Below are positions 18,634 through 28,079 of a stretch of DNA of 64,000 nucleotides, in pieces. The position numbers and the translations under genes are program-made. The notes beneath the pieces were generated by a model. That model was not told the origin of the DNA. It worked only from the letters and a program-made list of their open reading frames with translations, and made no database searches. The stretch comes from VAZQ01 sp963827585 (GTDB lineage Bacteria; Pseudomonadota; Alphaproteobacteria; Rhizobiales; Xanthobacteraceae), in the NCBI GenBank assembly GCA_963827585.1, contig CAWHCK010000051.1, positions 334,748 through 398,747 of the forward strand, in the 5' to 3' direction. Numbering within the stretch: the stretch's first letter is position 1; each line of letters starts with the position of its first letter.

Positions 18634-19062
18634 ATGAACAAGGCCGTTCTGGCCGGCGCCGTCGCGGCGGCGCTGACGGTCTCGACTGCGCAAGCGGCAG
18701 TCCGGATCAAAGCCGATCCCGGCGGGCAAATCGGCCCTTACCTCGAAAACCTGGTGGCGCTGCGCGGCTCGGGCGAGCAGGTCATCATCGACGGCCCTTG
18801 CCTTTCGGCCTGCACCATGGTGCTCGGCGTGATCCCGCGCGAGCGCATCTGCGTCACGCCCCGCGCGCGGCTCGGCTTCCATGCGGCATGGCATCCCGGC
18901 GACAACGGCCGGCCGGTGCACAGCCGCGAGGCGACCCAGCTGTTGATGGAGATCTATCCCGAGCATGTGCGCAGTTGGATCGCACGCCGCGGCGGCCTCT
19001 CCCCCCGCATGAAGTTTCTCACCGGCCGCGAGCTCGCCGCGATGTACCAGACCTGCGAGTGA
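18634..19062 (+). CDS. Secreted ClpP-like (COG3904-type) protein
   Basis: This 142-residue protein has a signal peptide (residues 1-21, ending TAQAA). Its core IIDGPCLSACTMVLGVIP and RARLGFHAAWHPGD resemble the serine and histidine segments of COG3904 periplasmic proteins, which share the ClpP/crotonase fold. The possible catalytic pair is Ser58 and His83. Four cysteines (56, 60, 73 and 141) may form disulphides. The ATG at 18634 follows GAGAGGGGAA. The length is short for a full protease and activity is unproven. It is followed by a small hypothetical gene on the same strand. Confidence 0.65.
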   Translation: MNKAVLAGAVAAALTVSTAQAAVRIKADPGGQIGPYLENLVALRGSGEQVIIDGPCLSACTMVLGVIPRERICVTPRARLGFHAAWHPGDNGRPVHSREATQLLMEIYPEHVRSWIARRGGLSPRMKFLTGRELAAMYQTCE

Positions 19063-19126
19063 CCGGCTCGGAACCGACGCAGCCGCCACGGCATTGATGC
19101 TCGCGAGGCGAAGCGGGAAACATCCC

Positions 19127-19333
19127 ATGGCGCTCAACGAAAGTCGGGCACGGTTCGTGCGGGTTCTGGGCGAGGCCGCCATCGATATCTGGAGCGAGCT
19201 GCCGCAGGAGCTGCAGCACGACCTATTCGAGCGCGCGGTTCGCCTCGGCCACAAGACCGAACGCGACGAGAGTCTGCGCGAGCAGCTGGCGCAGTTTCTG
19301 CACGATCATCACGAGCGCACGGTCACGCGCTGA
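19127..19333 (+). CDS. Small conserved hypothetical protein
   Basis: This 68-residue, highly charged, helical protein (starts MALNESRARFVRVLGEA) has no signal peptide or membrane segment. The ATG at 19127 follows a GCGGGAA site; an ATG at 19094 is also possible. The 3' end overlaps the convergent MFS gene by 11 bases. Small proteins of this kind occur widely in Bradyrhizobium-like genomes but I know of no function. Confidence 0.6.
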   Translation: MALNESRARFVRVLGEAAIDIWSELPQELQHDLFERAVRLGHKTERDESLREQLAQFLHDHHERTVTR

Positions 19334-20534
19334 CGCGGCCCTCGGCTGCGAGCCGGCGCGCGGCCAGGGCGAAGAGCCCGCCGGCCGCCGCTGTCAGCGC
19401 CATGGCGGCGTAGGCGAGGACGCCCCAGCGGGCATAGAGCAGCCCTGAAATCCCCATCGCCATGGCCATGACCACGCCGAGCGCGACCGCGAGGTAGCCC
19501 TGCGCCGTCGCGCCCAACTCCGCCGGCGCCGCGCGCGCCATGAATCCGAGCGCGCCCAGATGGGCGGCGCCGAATGAGAGCGCATGCAGGCACTGCAGCA
19601 ACGGCAGCAGCAGCGGCGGCGGATCGAATGCCATGGCGCCCCAGCGAATGACCGCCCCGGCGGCGCCGAGCATGAGCAGGCTGGCAGGGGCGACCGAAAG
19701 GCGTCCCGAGACCGCGAACAGCGCGATCTCGGCCACGACCCCGATCGCCCACAACGCTCCGATCGCCACACCGTCGAGGCCGGCGCGCTGCCATGCCAGG
19801 GCGGAGAAGCCATAGTAGACCGCGTGGCTGGCCTGGATCAGGCTCGCCGCGGCGGCCACCGCCAGGAAGCTTCGATCGCGCAACAGCGTGCGCGCTGACG
19901 ATGACGTCTTGGTTGGGGCCGTTCCTTGGCCCGGGGCAAGCGGCCCCAGCGCCCACGCGGCCGCCGCGGTGATCCCCATCGCGCCGACGATGAGCCAGAT
20001 CAGGTCGCGGGCTGCCATGACGTCGAGCAGCGCGCCAGCGCCGAGGCTCGAGGCAATGAAGGCGGCCGATCCCCACAGCCGCACCGGGCCATAGGCCCGC
20101 TCAAGGCGGCCGAGCCCGCGCAGGGCGTAGGCGTCAGCGAGCGGCATGATCGGCGTGTAGAACGCGGACGCGAGCGCGAAGGTCGCCATGATGGCGGCAG
20201 CGCCCTGCGCAAGTCCCAACAGGCCGTAGCCGAGAGCCGCCATCCCGGCGGCAAGCACGATCGTCACGCGCAGCGCATCGTGCCGATCGGCACCATGGGT
20301 TGCGACCGGGATCGCGACTACCCGCACGATCATGGGGACTGCCAACACGACGCCGATCAGCCCGGCATCGAGGCCCTTGGCTGCGAGCCAGAGCGGCAGG
20401 AACGGCAGCTGCACGCCGAGGGTCGCGAACAAGGCGGCGTAGAACGCCGCAAGCCGCCAAGCAAACGCCGCGCCCGTTCCGTCCTGCCGGTTCAGACTAG
20501 GCCACCAACCGATAGAACAGTTCGGGATCGACAT
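19323..20534 (-). CDS. MFS transporter, 3-phenylpropionate transporter-like (MFS_1_like)
   Basis: This 403-residue inner-membrane protein has about twelve hydrophobic segments and the features of the HcaT/PPP group of the major facilitator superfamily: FYAALFATLGVQLPFLPLWL at the first helix and ERAYGPVRLWGSAAFI at helix 5. Such proteins are proton symporters for aromatic acids, or sugar and nucleoside carriers; the substrate is unknown. The start overlaps the 3' end of the upstream threonine-dehydratase gene by 38 bases, so the two are probably co-transcribed. The N-terminal ~25 residues before the first helix are unusually long and a later start is possible. Confidence 0.88.
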   Translation of the reverse strand: MSIPNCSIGWWPSLNRQDGTGAAFAWRLAAFYAALFATLGVQLPFLPLWLAAKGLDAGLIGVVLAVPMIVRVVAIPVATHGADRHDALRVTIVLAAGMAALGYGLLGLAQGAAAIMATFALASAFYTPIMPLADAYALRGLGRLERAYGPVRLWGSAAFIASSLGAGALLDVMAARDLIWLIVGAMGITAAAAWALGPLAPGQGTAPTKTSSSARTLLRDRSFLAVAAAASLIQASHAVYYGFSALAWQRAGLDGVAIGALWAIGVVAEIALFAVSGRLSVAPASLLMLGAAGAVIRWGAMAFDPPPLLLPLLQCLHALSFGAAHLGALGFMARAAPAELGATAQGYLAVALGVVMAMAMGISGLLYARWGVLAYAAMALTAAAGGLFALAARRLAAEGRVSA

Positions 20535-21486
20535 TGCCGCCGGAGAGGACCGCGACCGCGATCTTTCCCCTCACATCGATCTTGCGGGACAGCAGCGCGG
20601 CGAGCGCGACGGCGCCGCCCGGCTCCACCACCAGCTTGAGCTCGCGGAAGGCAAAGGCCACCGCGGCGGCCACCTCCTGGTCGCTCACGGCGGTACCCTC
20701 GCCGACCAGGACGCGGTTGATCGCGAAGGTAAGCTCGCCCGGCGTTTGCGCCATCAGCGCATCGCAGATGGTACCGGTGACCGCGCTGTTCCTTTCGCGC
20801 TGTCCGCTCCTGAACGAGCGGGCGTGATCATCGAAACCCTCGGGTTCTGCGGTGTAGAGGCGGGCGTGCGGGCTGCGCGCCTTGACCGCGAGCGCAATGC
20901 CCGCGGTCAGCCCGCCGCCCGACGCCGTCACCGCAACCACGTCGGGCACGAGTCCCTGGGCGGCGAGGTCCTCGACGATCTCGCGGCCGGCGGTGCCCTG
21001 CCCCGCGATGACGAGCGGATCGTCATAGGGCGGCACCAGGGCCGCGTTGCGCTTCTCGGCAATCGCACGCGCAATGGCCTGGCGGTCCTCCCGCGCGCGG
21101 TCGTAGAGCACCACCTCGGCGCCGAGCGCCGCGGTGCGCTCGCGCTTCGGGCGCGGCGCGTCCGCCGGCATGACGATGACTGCCGGCATGCCGAGAAGCT
21201 GCGCCGCAGCCGCCACCCCTTGCGCATGATTGCCCGAGGAAAACGCCACGACGCCACCGGCGCGCTCGGCCTGCGGGATGGACGAGAGCTTGTTGTAGGC
21301 GCCGCGGAACTTGAACGAGCCGGTGCGCTGCAGGGTCTCGGCCTTGAGAAACACGCGTGCGCCGATGAGCGCATCGAGCACCGGCGAGGTGACCAGCGGC
21401 GTGCGCAAGGCAACGCCCGCCAATCGCTGCGCGGCGGCGTCGACGTCGGCGGCGGTAGGCAAGGCGGGGTTCGGCGAGGGCTGCAT
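20497..21486 (-). CDS. Threonine/serine dehydratase (PLP-dependent, catabolic type)
   Basis: This 329-residue fold-type II PLP enzyme binds the cofactor through Lys59 (TGSFKFRGA) and has the SSGNHAQG substrate loop and the glycine-rich phosphate loop SGGGL. It lacks the C-terminal ACT regulatory domain of biosynthetic IlvA, so it is closer to catabolic threonine dehydratases or serine racemases. It deaminates threonine or serine to 2-oxobutyrate or pyruvate. It lies between a phosphoesterase and an MFS transporter on the same strand and overlaps the latter. The precise amino acid preference cannot be told. Confidence 0.9.
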   Translation of the reverse strand: MQPSPNPALPTAADVDAAAQRLAGVALRTPLVTSPVLDALIGARVFLKAETLQRTGSFKFRGAYNKLSSIPQAERAGGVVAFSSGNHAQGVAAAAQLLGMPAVIVMPADAPRPKRERTAALGAEVVLYDRAREDRQAIARAIAEKRNAALVPPYDDPLVIAGQGTAGREIVEDLAAQGLVPDVVAVTASGGGLTAGIALAVKARSPHARLYTAEPEGFDDHARSFRSGQRERNSAVTGTICDALMAQTPGELTFAINRVLVGEGTAVSDQEVAAAVAFAFRELKLVVEPGGAVALAALLSRKIDVRGKIAVAVLSGGNVDPELFYRLVA

Positions 21487-21530
21487 CAGGCCCGACGGTA
21501 GCGCCGCGACGCCCCGACGGGCAAGGGCAC

Positions 21531-22349
21531 TCAGGCGGCAATTTCGGCGCCGTGCTCGTCCACCGGCAATGGCGGGATCTCGCCTGACTTGCGCTTGCGC
21601 AGGTCGTCGGTCCAATGCACGACTTCGAGCCGCCCATCGAAATGCTCGACGACGGCGCTGCAGCTCTCGACCCAATCGCCGCAATTGACATAGCGGATGC
21701 CGAAATCGTCGTGGATGATGGCGTGATGGATGTGCCCGCAGATCACGCCATCGGCGCCACGGTGGCGCGCCTCCTCGGCCAGCGTCCGCTCGAACTCGCC
21801 GATGTAGTTGACGGCGTTCTTGACCTTCAGCTTGGCCCATTGCGACAGCGACCAGTAGGGAAAGCCCAGCCGCCGACGCAGCGCATTGAAGATGCGATTG
21901 ACGGCGATGGCGATGTCGTAGGCCTTGCTGCCGAGCAACGCGAGCCAGCGCGCCTGCGTGACCACGAGATCGAAGTGGTCGCCATGAACCACGAAATAGC
22001 GCCGCCCGTCGCCGGCCAGGTGGATAGCATGCTCGACGACCTCGACGCCGCCGAAATGCACGCCGTAATAGTCGCGCAGGAACTCGTCGTGATTGCCGGG
22101 AACATAGACGATGCGCGCCCCCTTGCGCGCCTGGCGCAGAAGCTTCTGCACCACGTCGTTGTGCGCCTGCGGCCAGTACCAGCTCGACCGGAGCTGCCAG
22201 CCGTCGACGATGTCGCCGACGAGATAGATCGTGTCGGCATCGTAGTGGCGGAGAAAGTCGAGCAGCCGGTCGGCCTGGCAGCCCTTGGTGCCGAGATGCA
22301 CGTCGGAAACAAACAACGTGCGAAACGCCCGTTCGCGCCCCGTGGTCAC
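21531..22349 (-). CDS. LpxH-like metallophosphoesterase
   Basis: This 272-residue calcineurin-like phosphoesterase shows all five metal-binding blocks: SDVHLG, GDIVDGW, GNHDEF, the internal VVHGDHFD and GHIHHA. It is related to UDP-2,3-diacylglucosamine hydrolase LpxH (lipid A synthesis) and to the YbbF/YfcE group. Many rhizobia have this version next to a glycosyltransferase. The GTG at 22349 is the likely start because an ATG just upstream (22368) is out of frame. It shares a 126-base intergenic space with the divergent GT21-like glycosyltransferase, suggesting joint control in envelope lipid metabolism. Confidence 0.85.
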   Translation of the reverse strand: MTTGRERAFRTLFVSDVHLGTKGCQADRLLDFLRHYDADTIYLVGDIVDGWQLRSSWYWPQAHNDVVQKLLRQARKGARIVYVPGNHDEFLRDYYGVHFGGVEVVEHAIHLAGDGRRYFVVHGDHFDLVVTQARWLALLGSKAYDIAIAVNRIFNALRRRLGFPYWSLSQWAKLKVKNAVNYIGEFERTLAEEARHRGADGVICGHIHHAIIHDDFGIRYVNCGDWVESCSAVVEHFDGRLEVVHWTDDLRKRKSGEIPPLPVDEHGAEIAA

Positions 22350-22475
22350 TCTGCTGCGATCCCCATGTGCGAATCACCGCGTGGGGAACGCCTAACAGGC
22401 TTGTGTTGCGCAGCCATGACACCAGCAACCGTGCGCGTCACATGAATGTCACGACCTTCATGACATAGCTCATGC

Positions 22476-23703
22476 ATGACGATTGCGATTTACGCCCTCG
22501 GGGCGTTCGCCACTCTCGCGACCGCAGCTCACATCGGCAGCATCCTGATCGCGGCACGCCGCTGCCGGAAGCCGAGATCGGCTTCCCCTCGCGCGCAGAC
22601 TGCTCTCGGCTTATTGGGGTTGACGCGCTTCCTGCGGCGAAGGGGCCTTCAGCTGGCCGGAAAAGGCGCGCGGCAGGTCACAAGCACACAGCCTGAAGTG
22701 GCTGGCGTCAGTCTGGTACGGCCGATCTGCGGCATGGAAAATCATGTCGAAGAGACGCTGCGCTCGGCCTTCCACCTCGACTACCCCCGCTACGAGATCG
22801 TCTTCTGCGCCGCGACCGCCAACGATTCCGCGGTGCCGCTCGCCCGTGGCCTGATTGCAGCCTACCCCCATGTTCCGGCACGCCTGCTCATCGGCAACGA
22901 AGCGATCAGCGACAACCCGAAGCTCAACAACGTCTGCAAGGGCTGGCGCGCCGCCGTCTACGATTGGATCGTAATGGCCGACAGCAACGTCTTGATGCCG
23001 CGCGACTACATCGAGCGCCTGCTGGCCGCGTGGCGAGCGGATACCGGCCTCGTCAGCTCGCCGCCCGTGGGCGCTCGTCCGGATGGCTTCTGGGCGGAAC
23101 TGGAATGCGCGTTCCTCAACACCTATCAGGTGCGATGGCAATATGCGGCGGCCGGCATCGGGCTCGGCTTTGCTCAAGGCAAATCGATGCTCTATCGGCG
23201 CAGCCAGATCGAGAAAGCCGGCGGCATTCGCCTGCTCGCGGCCGAGCCCGCGGAGGACGCAGCCTCGACCAAGCTCGTGCGCGCTGCCGGGTTGCACGTT
23301 CGCCTCGTCGATGCGCCGTTCGAGCAGCCGCTCGGTTACCGCTCCGCCGCCGACGTATGGGCGCGCCAGCTGCGGTGGGCGCGACTGCGGCAGGCTTCGT
23401 TCAAGCGCTACTACGTGCTGGAAGTCCTCGCCGGCGGCATCGCGCCCCTCGCCGCAGCCGCGTATGTGCTTGCGGCCGCGGGGCTGCCCGTGGGCGGCGT
23501 CATTGCGCTCGCGGCGATCTGGTATGGCGCCGAAGCCGCACTCGCGCACGCGGCCGGATGGCATCTGACCGTTCGATCGCCGATCGGCCTGGATCCTGCG
23601 TGACATCCTGCTGCCGCTTCTCTGGTTCGGCGGCTGGCTCGGCCGTGGCTTTGTCTGGCGCGGGAATCACATGCGGGCGATCGAGTCGCGCGGGACTATC
23701 TGA
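22476..23703 (+). CDS. GT21-like (ceramide glucosyltransferase/HpnI-like) glycosyltransferase (frameshifted)
   Basis: This membrane glycosyltransferase has an N-terminal helix, a GT-A domain with MADSNVLMPRDYIERL and GFAQGKSMLYRR, and the RQLRWARLRQ (QxxRW) motif, then C-terminal membrane helices. This order fits GT21, which transfers a sugar from a nucleotide donor to ceramide or, in HpnI, to a hopanoid. The frame ends early at 23603, but an extra G in CCTGGATCC near 23,590 explains this. The downstream frame continues DILLPLLWFGGWLGRG to a stop at 23703, giving 408 residues. Removal of the extra base therefore restores a family-length protein. It is divergent from the LpxH-like gene. Confidence 0.82.
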
Positions 23704-23869
23704 CGAGCGGACGCGTCGCGCGCGGCCTGCGATGCCGTGCCTGTCCCGTTGCCGGAAATCGAGCCGCTCCGTCCTCACACGCGTCGCAGGCGGCCTTTGG
23801 CTCGCGAGGTTCTACCTCTAGGATTGGCGTTGCTCATTCGTGAGCACAGTCAATCGGAGGACGAACCCC

Positions 23870-24649
23870 ATGGATCTCGGAATTGCCGGCCGCAAAGCCA
23901 TCGTCTGCGCCTCGAGCCGGGGGCTTGGCCGCGCCTGCGCACGCGCGCTCGCGCAGGCCGGCTGCGAGGTGGTCATCAACGGCCGTGACCGCGAGGCGCT
24001 CGAGGCAACAACAGCCGAGCTTCGTCAGGCGACGGGTGCCAAGGTGATTGCCGTGCAAGGCGATGTCGCTACCCCCGAAGGCCAGGCGGCGCTGCTGGGC
24101 GCCTGCCCGGAGCCGGACATTCTGGTGAACAACAATGCGGGTCCGCCGTTCCGCGATTTCCGCCAGCTCACGCGGGCGCAAATGGTCGACGGCGTCATCG
24201 CCAACATGGTGGTTGCGATCGAGCTGACGCAGAAGGTCATCGATTCGATGAGCGCCAGGAAATTCGGCCGTATCGTGAACATCACGTCGGGCTCGGTGAA
24301 GATGCCGCTGGCCGGCCTCGATCTCTCCTCGGGAGCACGCGCAGGCCTCACCGCCTTCCTGGCCGGAATCGCGCGCGCGGTTGCCGCCTCCAACGTCACC
24401 ATCAACTTCCTCCTGCCCGGCACTTTCGACACCGAGCGACTGCACTCGAACATCGTGGCGAACGCCAAGAACAGAGGCATCTCGGTCGAGCAGGCGAAGG
24501 CGGACCGCATGGCGACGGTGCCGGCCAAGCGCTTCGGCACCCCCGACGAATTCGGCGCCGCCTGCGCCTTTCTGTGCTCCGCGCAGGCCGGCTACATCAC
24601 CGGTCAGAACCTGCTCATCGATGGCGGTGCGTTTCCCGGCGCCATGTGA
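23870..24649 (+). CDS. Short-chain dehydrogenase/reductase family protein lacking the YxxxK motif
   Basis: This 259-residue Rossmann protein binds NAD(P) through the classical SRGLGRA glycine motif and has NNNAG and the TSGS strand. At the position of the catalytic Tyr-x-x-x-Lys it reads LSSGARAGLTAF, i.e. Ser-x-x-x-Arg. A related subgroup of FabG-annotated proteins in Bradyrhizobium-like genomes shows the same change. It may therefore be a non-classical oxidoreductase or a non-catalytic binder. The ATG at 23870 has a CGGAGG site. A strong hairpin follows its stop, so it is probably transcribed alone. Confidence 0.9.
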   Translation: MDLGIAGRKAIVCASSRGLGRACARALAQAGCEVVINGRDREALEATTAELRQATGAKVIAVQGDVATPEGQAALLGACPEPDILVNNNAGPPFRDFRQLTRAQMVDGVIANMVVAIELTQKVIDSMSARKFGRIVNITSGSVKMPLAGLDLSSGARAGLTAFLAGIARAVAASNVTINFLLPGTFDTERLHSNIVANAKNRGISVEQAKADRMATVPAKRFGTPDEFGAACAFLCSAQAGYITGQNLLIDGGAFPGAM

Positions 24650-24663
24650 GGGCCCAAACGCGA

Positions 24664-24689
24664 ACGAGGCCAGCTTACGCTGGCCTCGT
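24664..24689. terminator. Stem-loop terminator after the SDR gene
   Basis: Perfect 11-base arms (ACGAGGCCAGC and GCTGGCCTCGT) with a TTAC loop begin 15 bases after the SDR stop. The T-run is weak, as often in GC-rich alphaproteobacteria. Confidence 0.75.
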
Positions 24690-25068
24690 CGCACCCCCCA
24701 ATGGATCAATCTGGCCCGGCGAAGCCCCGAGGAACGGGCCTGCCTTCGTGTCGCCCCCTGGAACCCGCGTCGCTTGCAGCTCGGCGCACGAGCCAGGTGC
24801 ATGAGGTAATGGTGTCCGCAGAAGCGTCGGATTGCAATCGTAAAAACCACGTAACTGGGCGGATTCACGCGGTATTCGCTGCAATGTTGCTGGTAAGCAA
24901 CAGTCGGGTAGCTCACTTACCCGCTCTGTGACACACTTCCGCCAATGATCCGCTCGGAAATGGCCCGCTCGTCCGCTTCGGCCTTGCTTGCCCGGCGCGG
25001 GCGCCCGACGCATGATCCTGCCCCCTGACGTCTAATCACCTTTCAGAACATCGAGGAGAGAGTGCCCC
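24690..25068. other. Intergenic region upstream of the FAH-family gene
   Basis: About 380 bases without a convincing gene. They must hold the promoter of the FAH-family gene, whose GAGGAGAGAG ribosome-binding site ends just before 25069. I found no RNA gene or repeat. Confidence 0.5.
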
Positions 25069-25920
25069 ATGAAGCTCGTCCGCTTCGGCCCGCACGGTCG
25101 CGAAAAGCCCGGAATCGTCGACGCCAAAGGGAGCATCCGCGACCTCTCGAAGGTGGTGCCCGATATCGCCGGGGAGACGCTGTCGCCCAAGGGGCTCGCC
25201 AAGATCCGCAAAACGCCGATCGACAAGCTGCCGCTGGTCCGCGGCAAGCCCCGGCTCGGCGCCTGCGTCGGCGGGATCGGCAACTTCATCGCCATCGGGC
25301 TCAACTATTCCGACCATGCGGCCGAGGCCGGCATGCCGATCCCGAAAGAGCCGATCATCTTCAACAAGGTCACCTCCTGCATCTGCGGGCCCAACGACGA
25401 CACCATCATTCCGAAGGATTCGAGCAAGCTCGACTGGGAGGTCGAGCTCGGCATCGTGATCGGTCAGCGCGCGCGCTATCTGTCGAAGGACAAGGCGCTC
25501 GACGTGGTTGCGGGCTATGTGCTCGCGAACGACGTGTCCGAACGGGTGTTCCAGATCGAGCGCGCCGGGCAATGGATCAAGGGCAAGAGCTGCGAGACGT
25601 TCGGGCCGCTCGGCCCTTGGCTGGTCACCAAGGACGAGATCAAGGACCCGCAGGGCCTCAACATGTGGCTCGACGTCAACGGCGAGAAGCGCCAGCGCGG
25701 CAACACCAAGACCATGATCTTCGACTGCAGGCACCTCGTCTGGTATTGCTCGCAGTTCTTCGTGATGGAGCCGGGCGACGTCATCATCACCGGCACCCCG
25801 CCCGGCGTCGGGCTCGGCATGAAGCCGGAGCCGAAATTCCTCAACGCCGGCGACGTGGTCACGCTCGGAATCGACGGGCTGGGCGAGCAGCGGCAGAAGG
25901 TGGTGAAGTTCAAGAAGTGA
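25069..25920 (+). CDS. Fumarylacetoacetate hydrolase family protein
   Basis: This 283-residue protein has the N-terminal DUF2437-like part and the FAH catalytic domain, with IGLNYSDHAAEAG, the metal-binding WEVELGIVIG (Glu-x-Glu) and ANDVSER (Asp). The closing GDVIITGTPPGVGLG loop is also present. Members hydrolyse or decarboxylate 2-oxo acids: fumarylpyruvate, 2-hydroxyhepta-2,4-dienedioate, ureidoglycolate or 5-oxopent-3-ene-tricarboxylate. No aromatic-degradation genes adjoin it, so the exact substrate is open. A strong GAGGAGAGAG site precedes the ATG. Convergent thiD ends 14 bases downstream. Confidence 0.92.
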   Translation: MKLVRFGPHGREKPGIVDAKGSIRDLSKVVPDIAGETLSPKGLAKIRKTPIDKLPLVRGKPRLGACVGGIGNFIAIGLNYSDHAAEAGMPIPKEPIIFNKVTSCICGPNDDTIIPKDSSKLDWEVELGIVIGQRARYLSKDKALDVVAGYVLANDVSERVFQIERAGQWIKGKSCETFGPLGPWLVTKDEIKDPQGLNMWLDVNGEKRQRGNTKTMIFDCRHLVWYCSQFFVMEPGDVIITGTPPGVGLGMKPEPKFLNAGDVVTLGIDGLGEQRQKVVKFKK

Positions 25921-25934
25921 ACTTGCGATCGCCG

Positions 25935-26728
<794 letters not shown>

Positions 26729-26732
<4 letters not shown>

Positions 26733-27403
26733 CGGCGCCCCCGCTGCGCGAGCCTGGCATCCACGATACCGCGCAGTGTGCGCGCGGCCGCCTGCGGATC
26801 GCTCGCGAGCGAAAGCGCCGAAATCACCGCCACGCCGTCGGCGCCCGCCGCGATGGTATCGCCCGCATTGGTGGCGTCGATTCCGGCAATGCCGCACAGC
26901 GGAAATTTCGGCGCCCGTCGGCGGAAGATCTCGGCGATGCCCGCCAATCCGGCTGCGCCGATCGGCGGGCCGGGGTTGTCTTTCGACGCAGTGGCAAACA
27001 CGCCACCGATGGCCGCATAGTCGAGAGTTTCGATCGGCGCCGCCTCGGCCTGCGCGGCGGTCTTGATCGAAAGCCCGATGATCGCGTCGGGGCCGAGGAG
27101 CCGCCGGGCGTCCTCGACCGCCATGTCGGTCTGCCCCACATGCACGCCGTCGGCGGCAGCTGCGAGCGCGACGTCGACGCGGTCGTTGATCAGCAAAGGA
27201 ACATGGAACGGCGCAAGCGCCGCCTTGATCGCACGCGCCCGCTCGATCATGGCGCGGGTGTCGCTGAGCTTGTCGCGAAGCTGCACCAGCGTGGCGCCGC
27301 CTTGCGCGACCAGACGCGCGAGCTCGGCAAGGCCGCGCCTGCCCGCGCGTTCGGGATCAACCAGGGCATAGAGGCGAAGATCGACGGATTTCATATTCAT
27401 CAT
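26729..27403 (-). CDS. thiE: Thiamine phosphate synthase ThiE
   Basis: This TIM-barrel enzyme of about 224 residues joins HMP-PP and thiazole phosphate to give thiamine phosphate. It shows TLVQLRDK, LLINDRVDVALAAAADGVHVGQ (quoted in part), the YAAIGGVFATASKDN loop and the C-terminal GIAGIDATNAGDTIAAGADG phosphate site. Several closely spaced starts exist: GTG at 27415 and ATGs at 27403, 27400 and 27394. The first ATG is taken here. A TPP riboswitch lies about 90 bases upstream and thiD follows with a four-base overlap. Confidence 0.93.
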
Positions 27404-27489
27404 TCCAGCCCGCACGCGTGCAACGTCGCGCGAGGAACGATGGCGGTGTCGGGTAGGTCGAACGTGATCGGGTTGAGCGCATGCATCTC

Positions 27490-27580
27490 AAGCTCCCTCC
27501 GCCGGCATGATCCGGATCAGGTTCGATGGGTTGGCCTGACGCCTCTCAGCCCGACGGCGTATCCGCCGGACACCCCATTG
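27490..27580 (-). promoter_or_regulatory. TPP riboswitch (THI element)
   Basis: Read on the minus strand, the segment contains the ordered conserved parts of the thiamine-pyrophosphate aptamer. These are GGGGTGTCC at the 5' stem, the CTGAGA core, GAACCTGATC, and the closing CATGCCGGCGGAGGGA. The 3' end lies about 90 bases before thiE-thiD. Binding of TPP should repress the operon by hiding the ribosome-binding site or by termination. Confidence 0.95.
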
Positions 27581-27656
27581 AGATTGCGAGGTAAATCTAA
27601 GGGTCTTCCACGCATGTGACAAGAGAACTGGCGTTGTTATTCTCTGTTTGACGTAG

Positions 27657-27710
27657 TTAAGTCCGCTCAAGAGCGCAGGACTTCAAGCCGTCGATTACCA
27701 CAGAGGTTGA
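27657..27710 (+). pseudogene. Possible remnant of a higB toxin C-terminus
   Basis: An in-frame tail of 17 codons ends in AVDYHRG before a stop, 4 bases upstream of higA. HigB toxins characteristically end in VDYH and directly precede higA. The remainder of a higB gene is missing; a stop lies at 27654-27656 in this frame. The match is short and could be chance. Confidence 0.35.
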
Positions 27711-27714
27711 GAAT

Positions 27715-28002
27715 ATGGCTCCCGTTGCACATCCGGGCAGGTTTCTCCGGCGCGAATTGACTGTCCGGGGTCTCAGCGCCAATCGGCTCGCCCTCGATAT
27801 TGGCGTTCCCTCAGGGCGCATCACCGATATCCTCAACAAGAGACGCTCGATTAGCGCTGACACTGCGGTGCGGCTCGGCCGATATTTTGGCAACAGGCCG
27901 CAGTTTTGGATCGATCTTCAAAGTCAATACGACATCGCCTTGGTTGAACGCGAACGCGGCAAGGAGATCGCGAAGCGCGTGCGCCCCGCGGATGCCGCCT
28001 AG
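27715..28002 (+). CDS. higA: HigA-type antitoxin / XRE-family regulator
   Basis: This 95-residue helix-turn-helix protein has the HigA signature HPGRFLRRELTVRGLS..LA.DIGVPSGRITDILN followed by RRSISADTAVRLGRYF and FWIDLQSQYD. HigA binds its own promoter and neutralises the HigB ribonuclease. Here no intact higB is present upstream; only a possible 17-codon tail remains. It may act as an orphan antitoxin or transcription factor. The stop codon is formed inside a half-copy of a palindrome repeat found again at 47209. Confidence 0.9.
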   Translation: MAPVAHPGRFLRRELTVRGLSANRLALDIGVPSGRITDILNKRRSISADTAVRLGRYFGNRPQFWIDLQSQYDIALVERERGKEIAKRVRPADAA

Positions 28003-28014
28003 AGCGTGATTGCG
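28000..28014 (+). repeat. Half-copy of an intergenic palindrome
   Basis: The 15 bases TAGAGCGTGATTGCG are identical to the left part of the palindrome at 47209-47249. Its partner arm is absent. The TAG at its start serves as the higA stop codon. Confidence 0.6.
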
Positions 28015-28079
28015 CCTTGTCAATACGGCGCGATTTTGCTGGATTGCGTCGGCTCGCTCATGGCGGCCCGGAGGCACGA

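Noticed and set aside
20497..21486. Biosynthetic threonine deaminase IlvA
   Set aside because: It lacks the C-terminal ACT regulatory domain and has the length of the catabolic or serine-racemase-like group.
24690..25068. Possible tRNA or small-RNA gene in the 380-base gap
   Set aside because: No cloverleaf, T-loop consensus or paired stems with a T-run were found.
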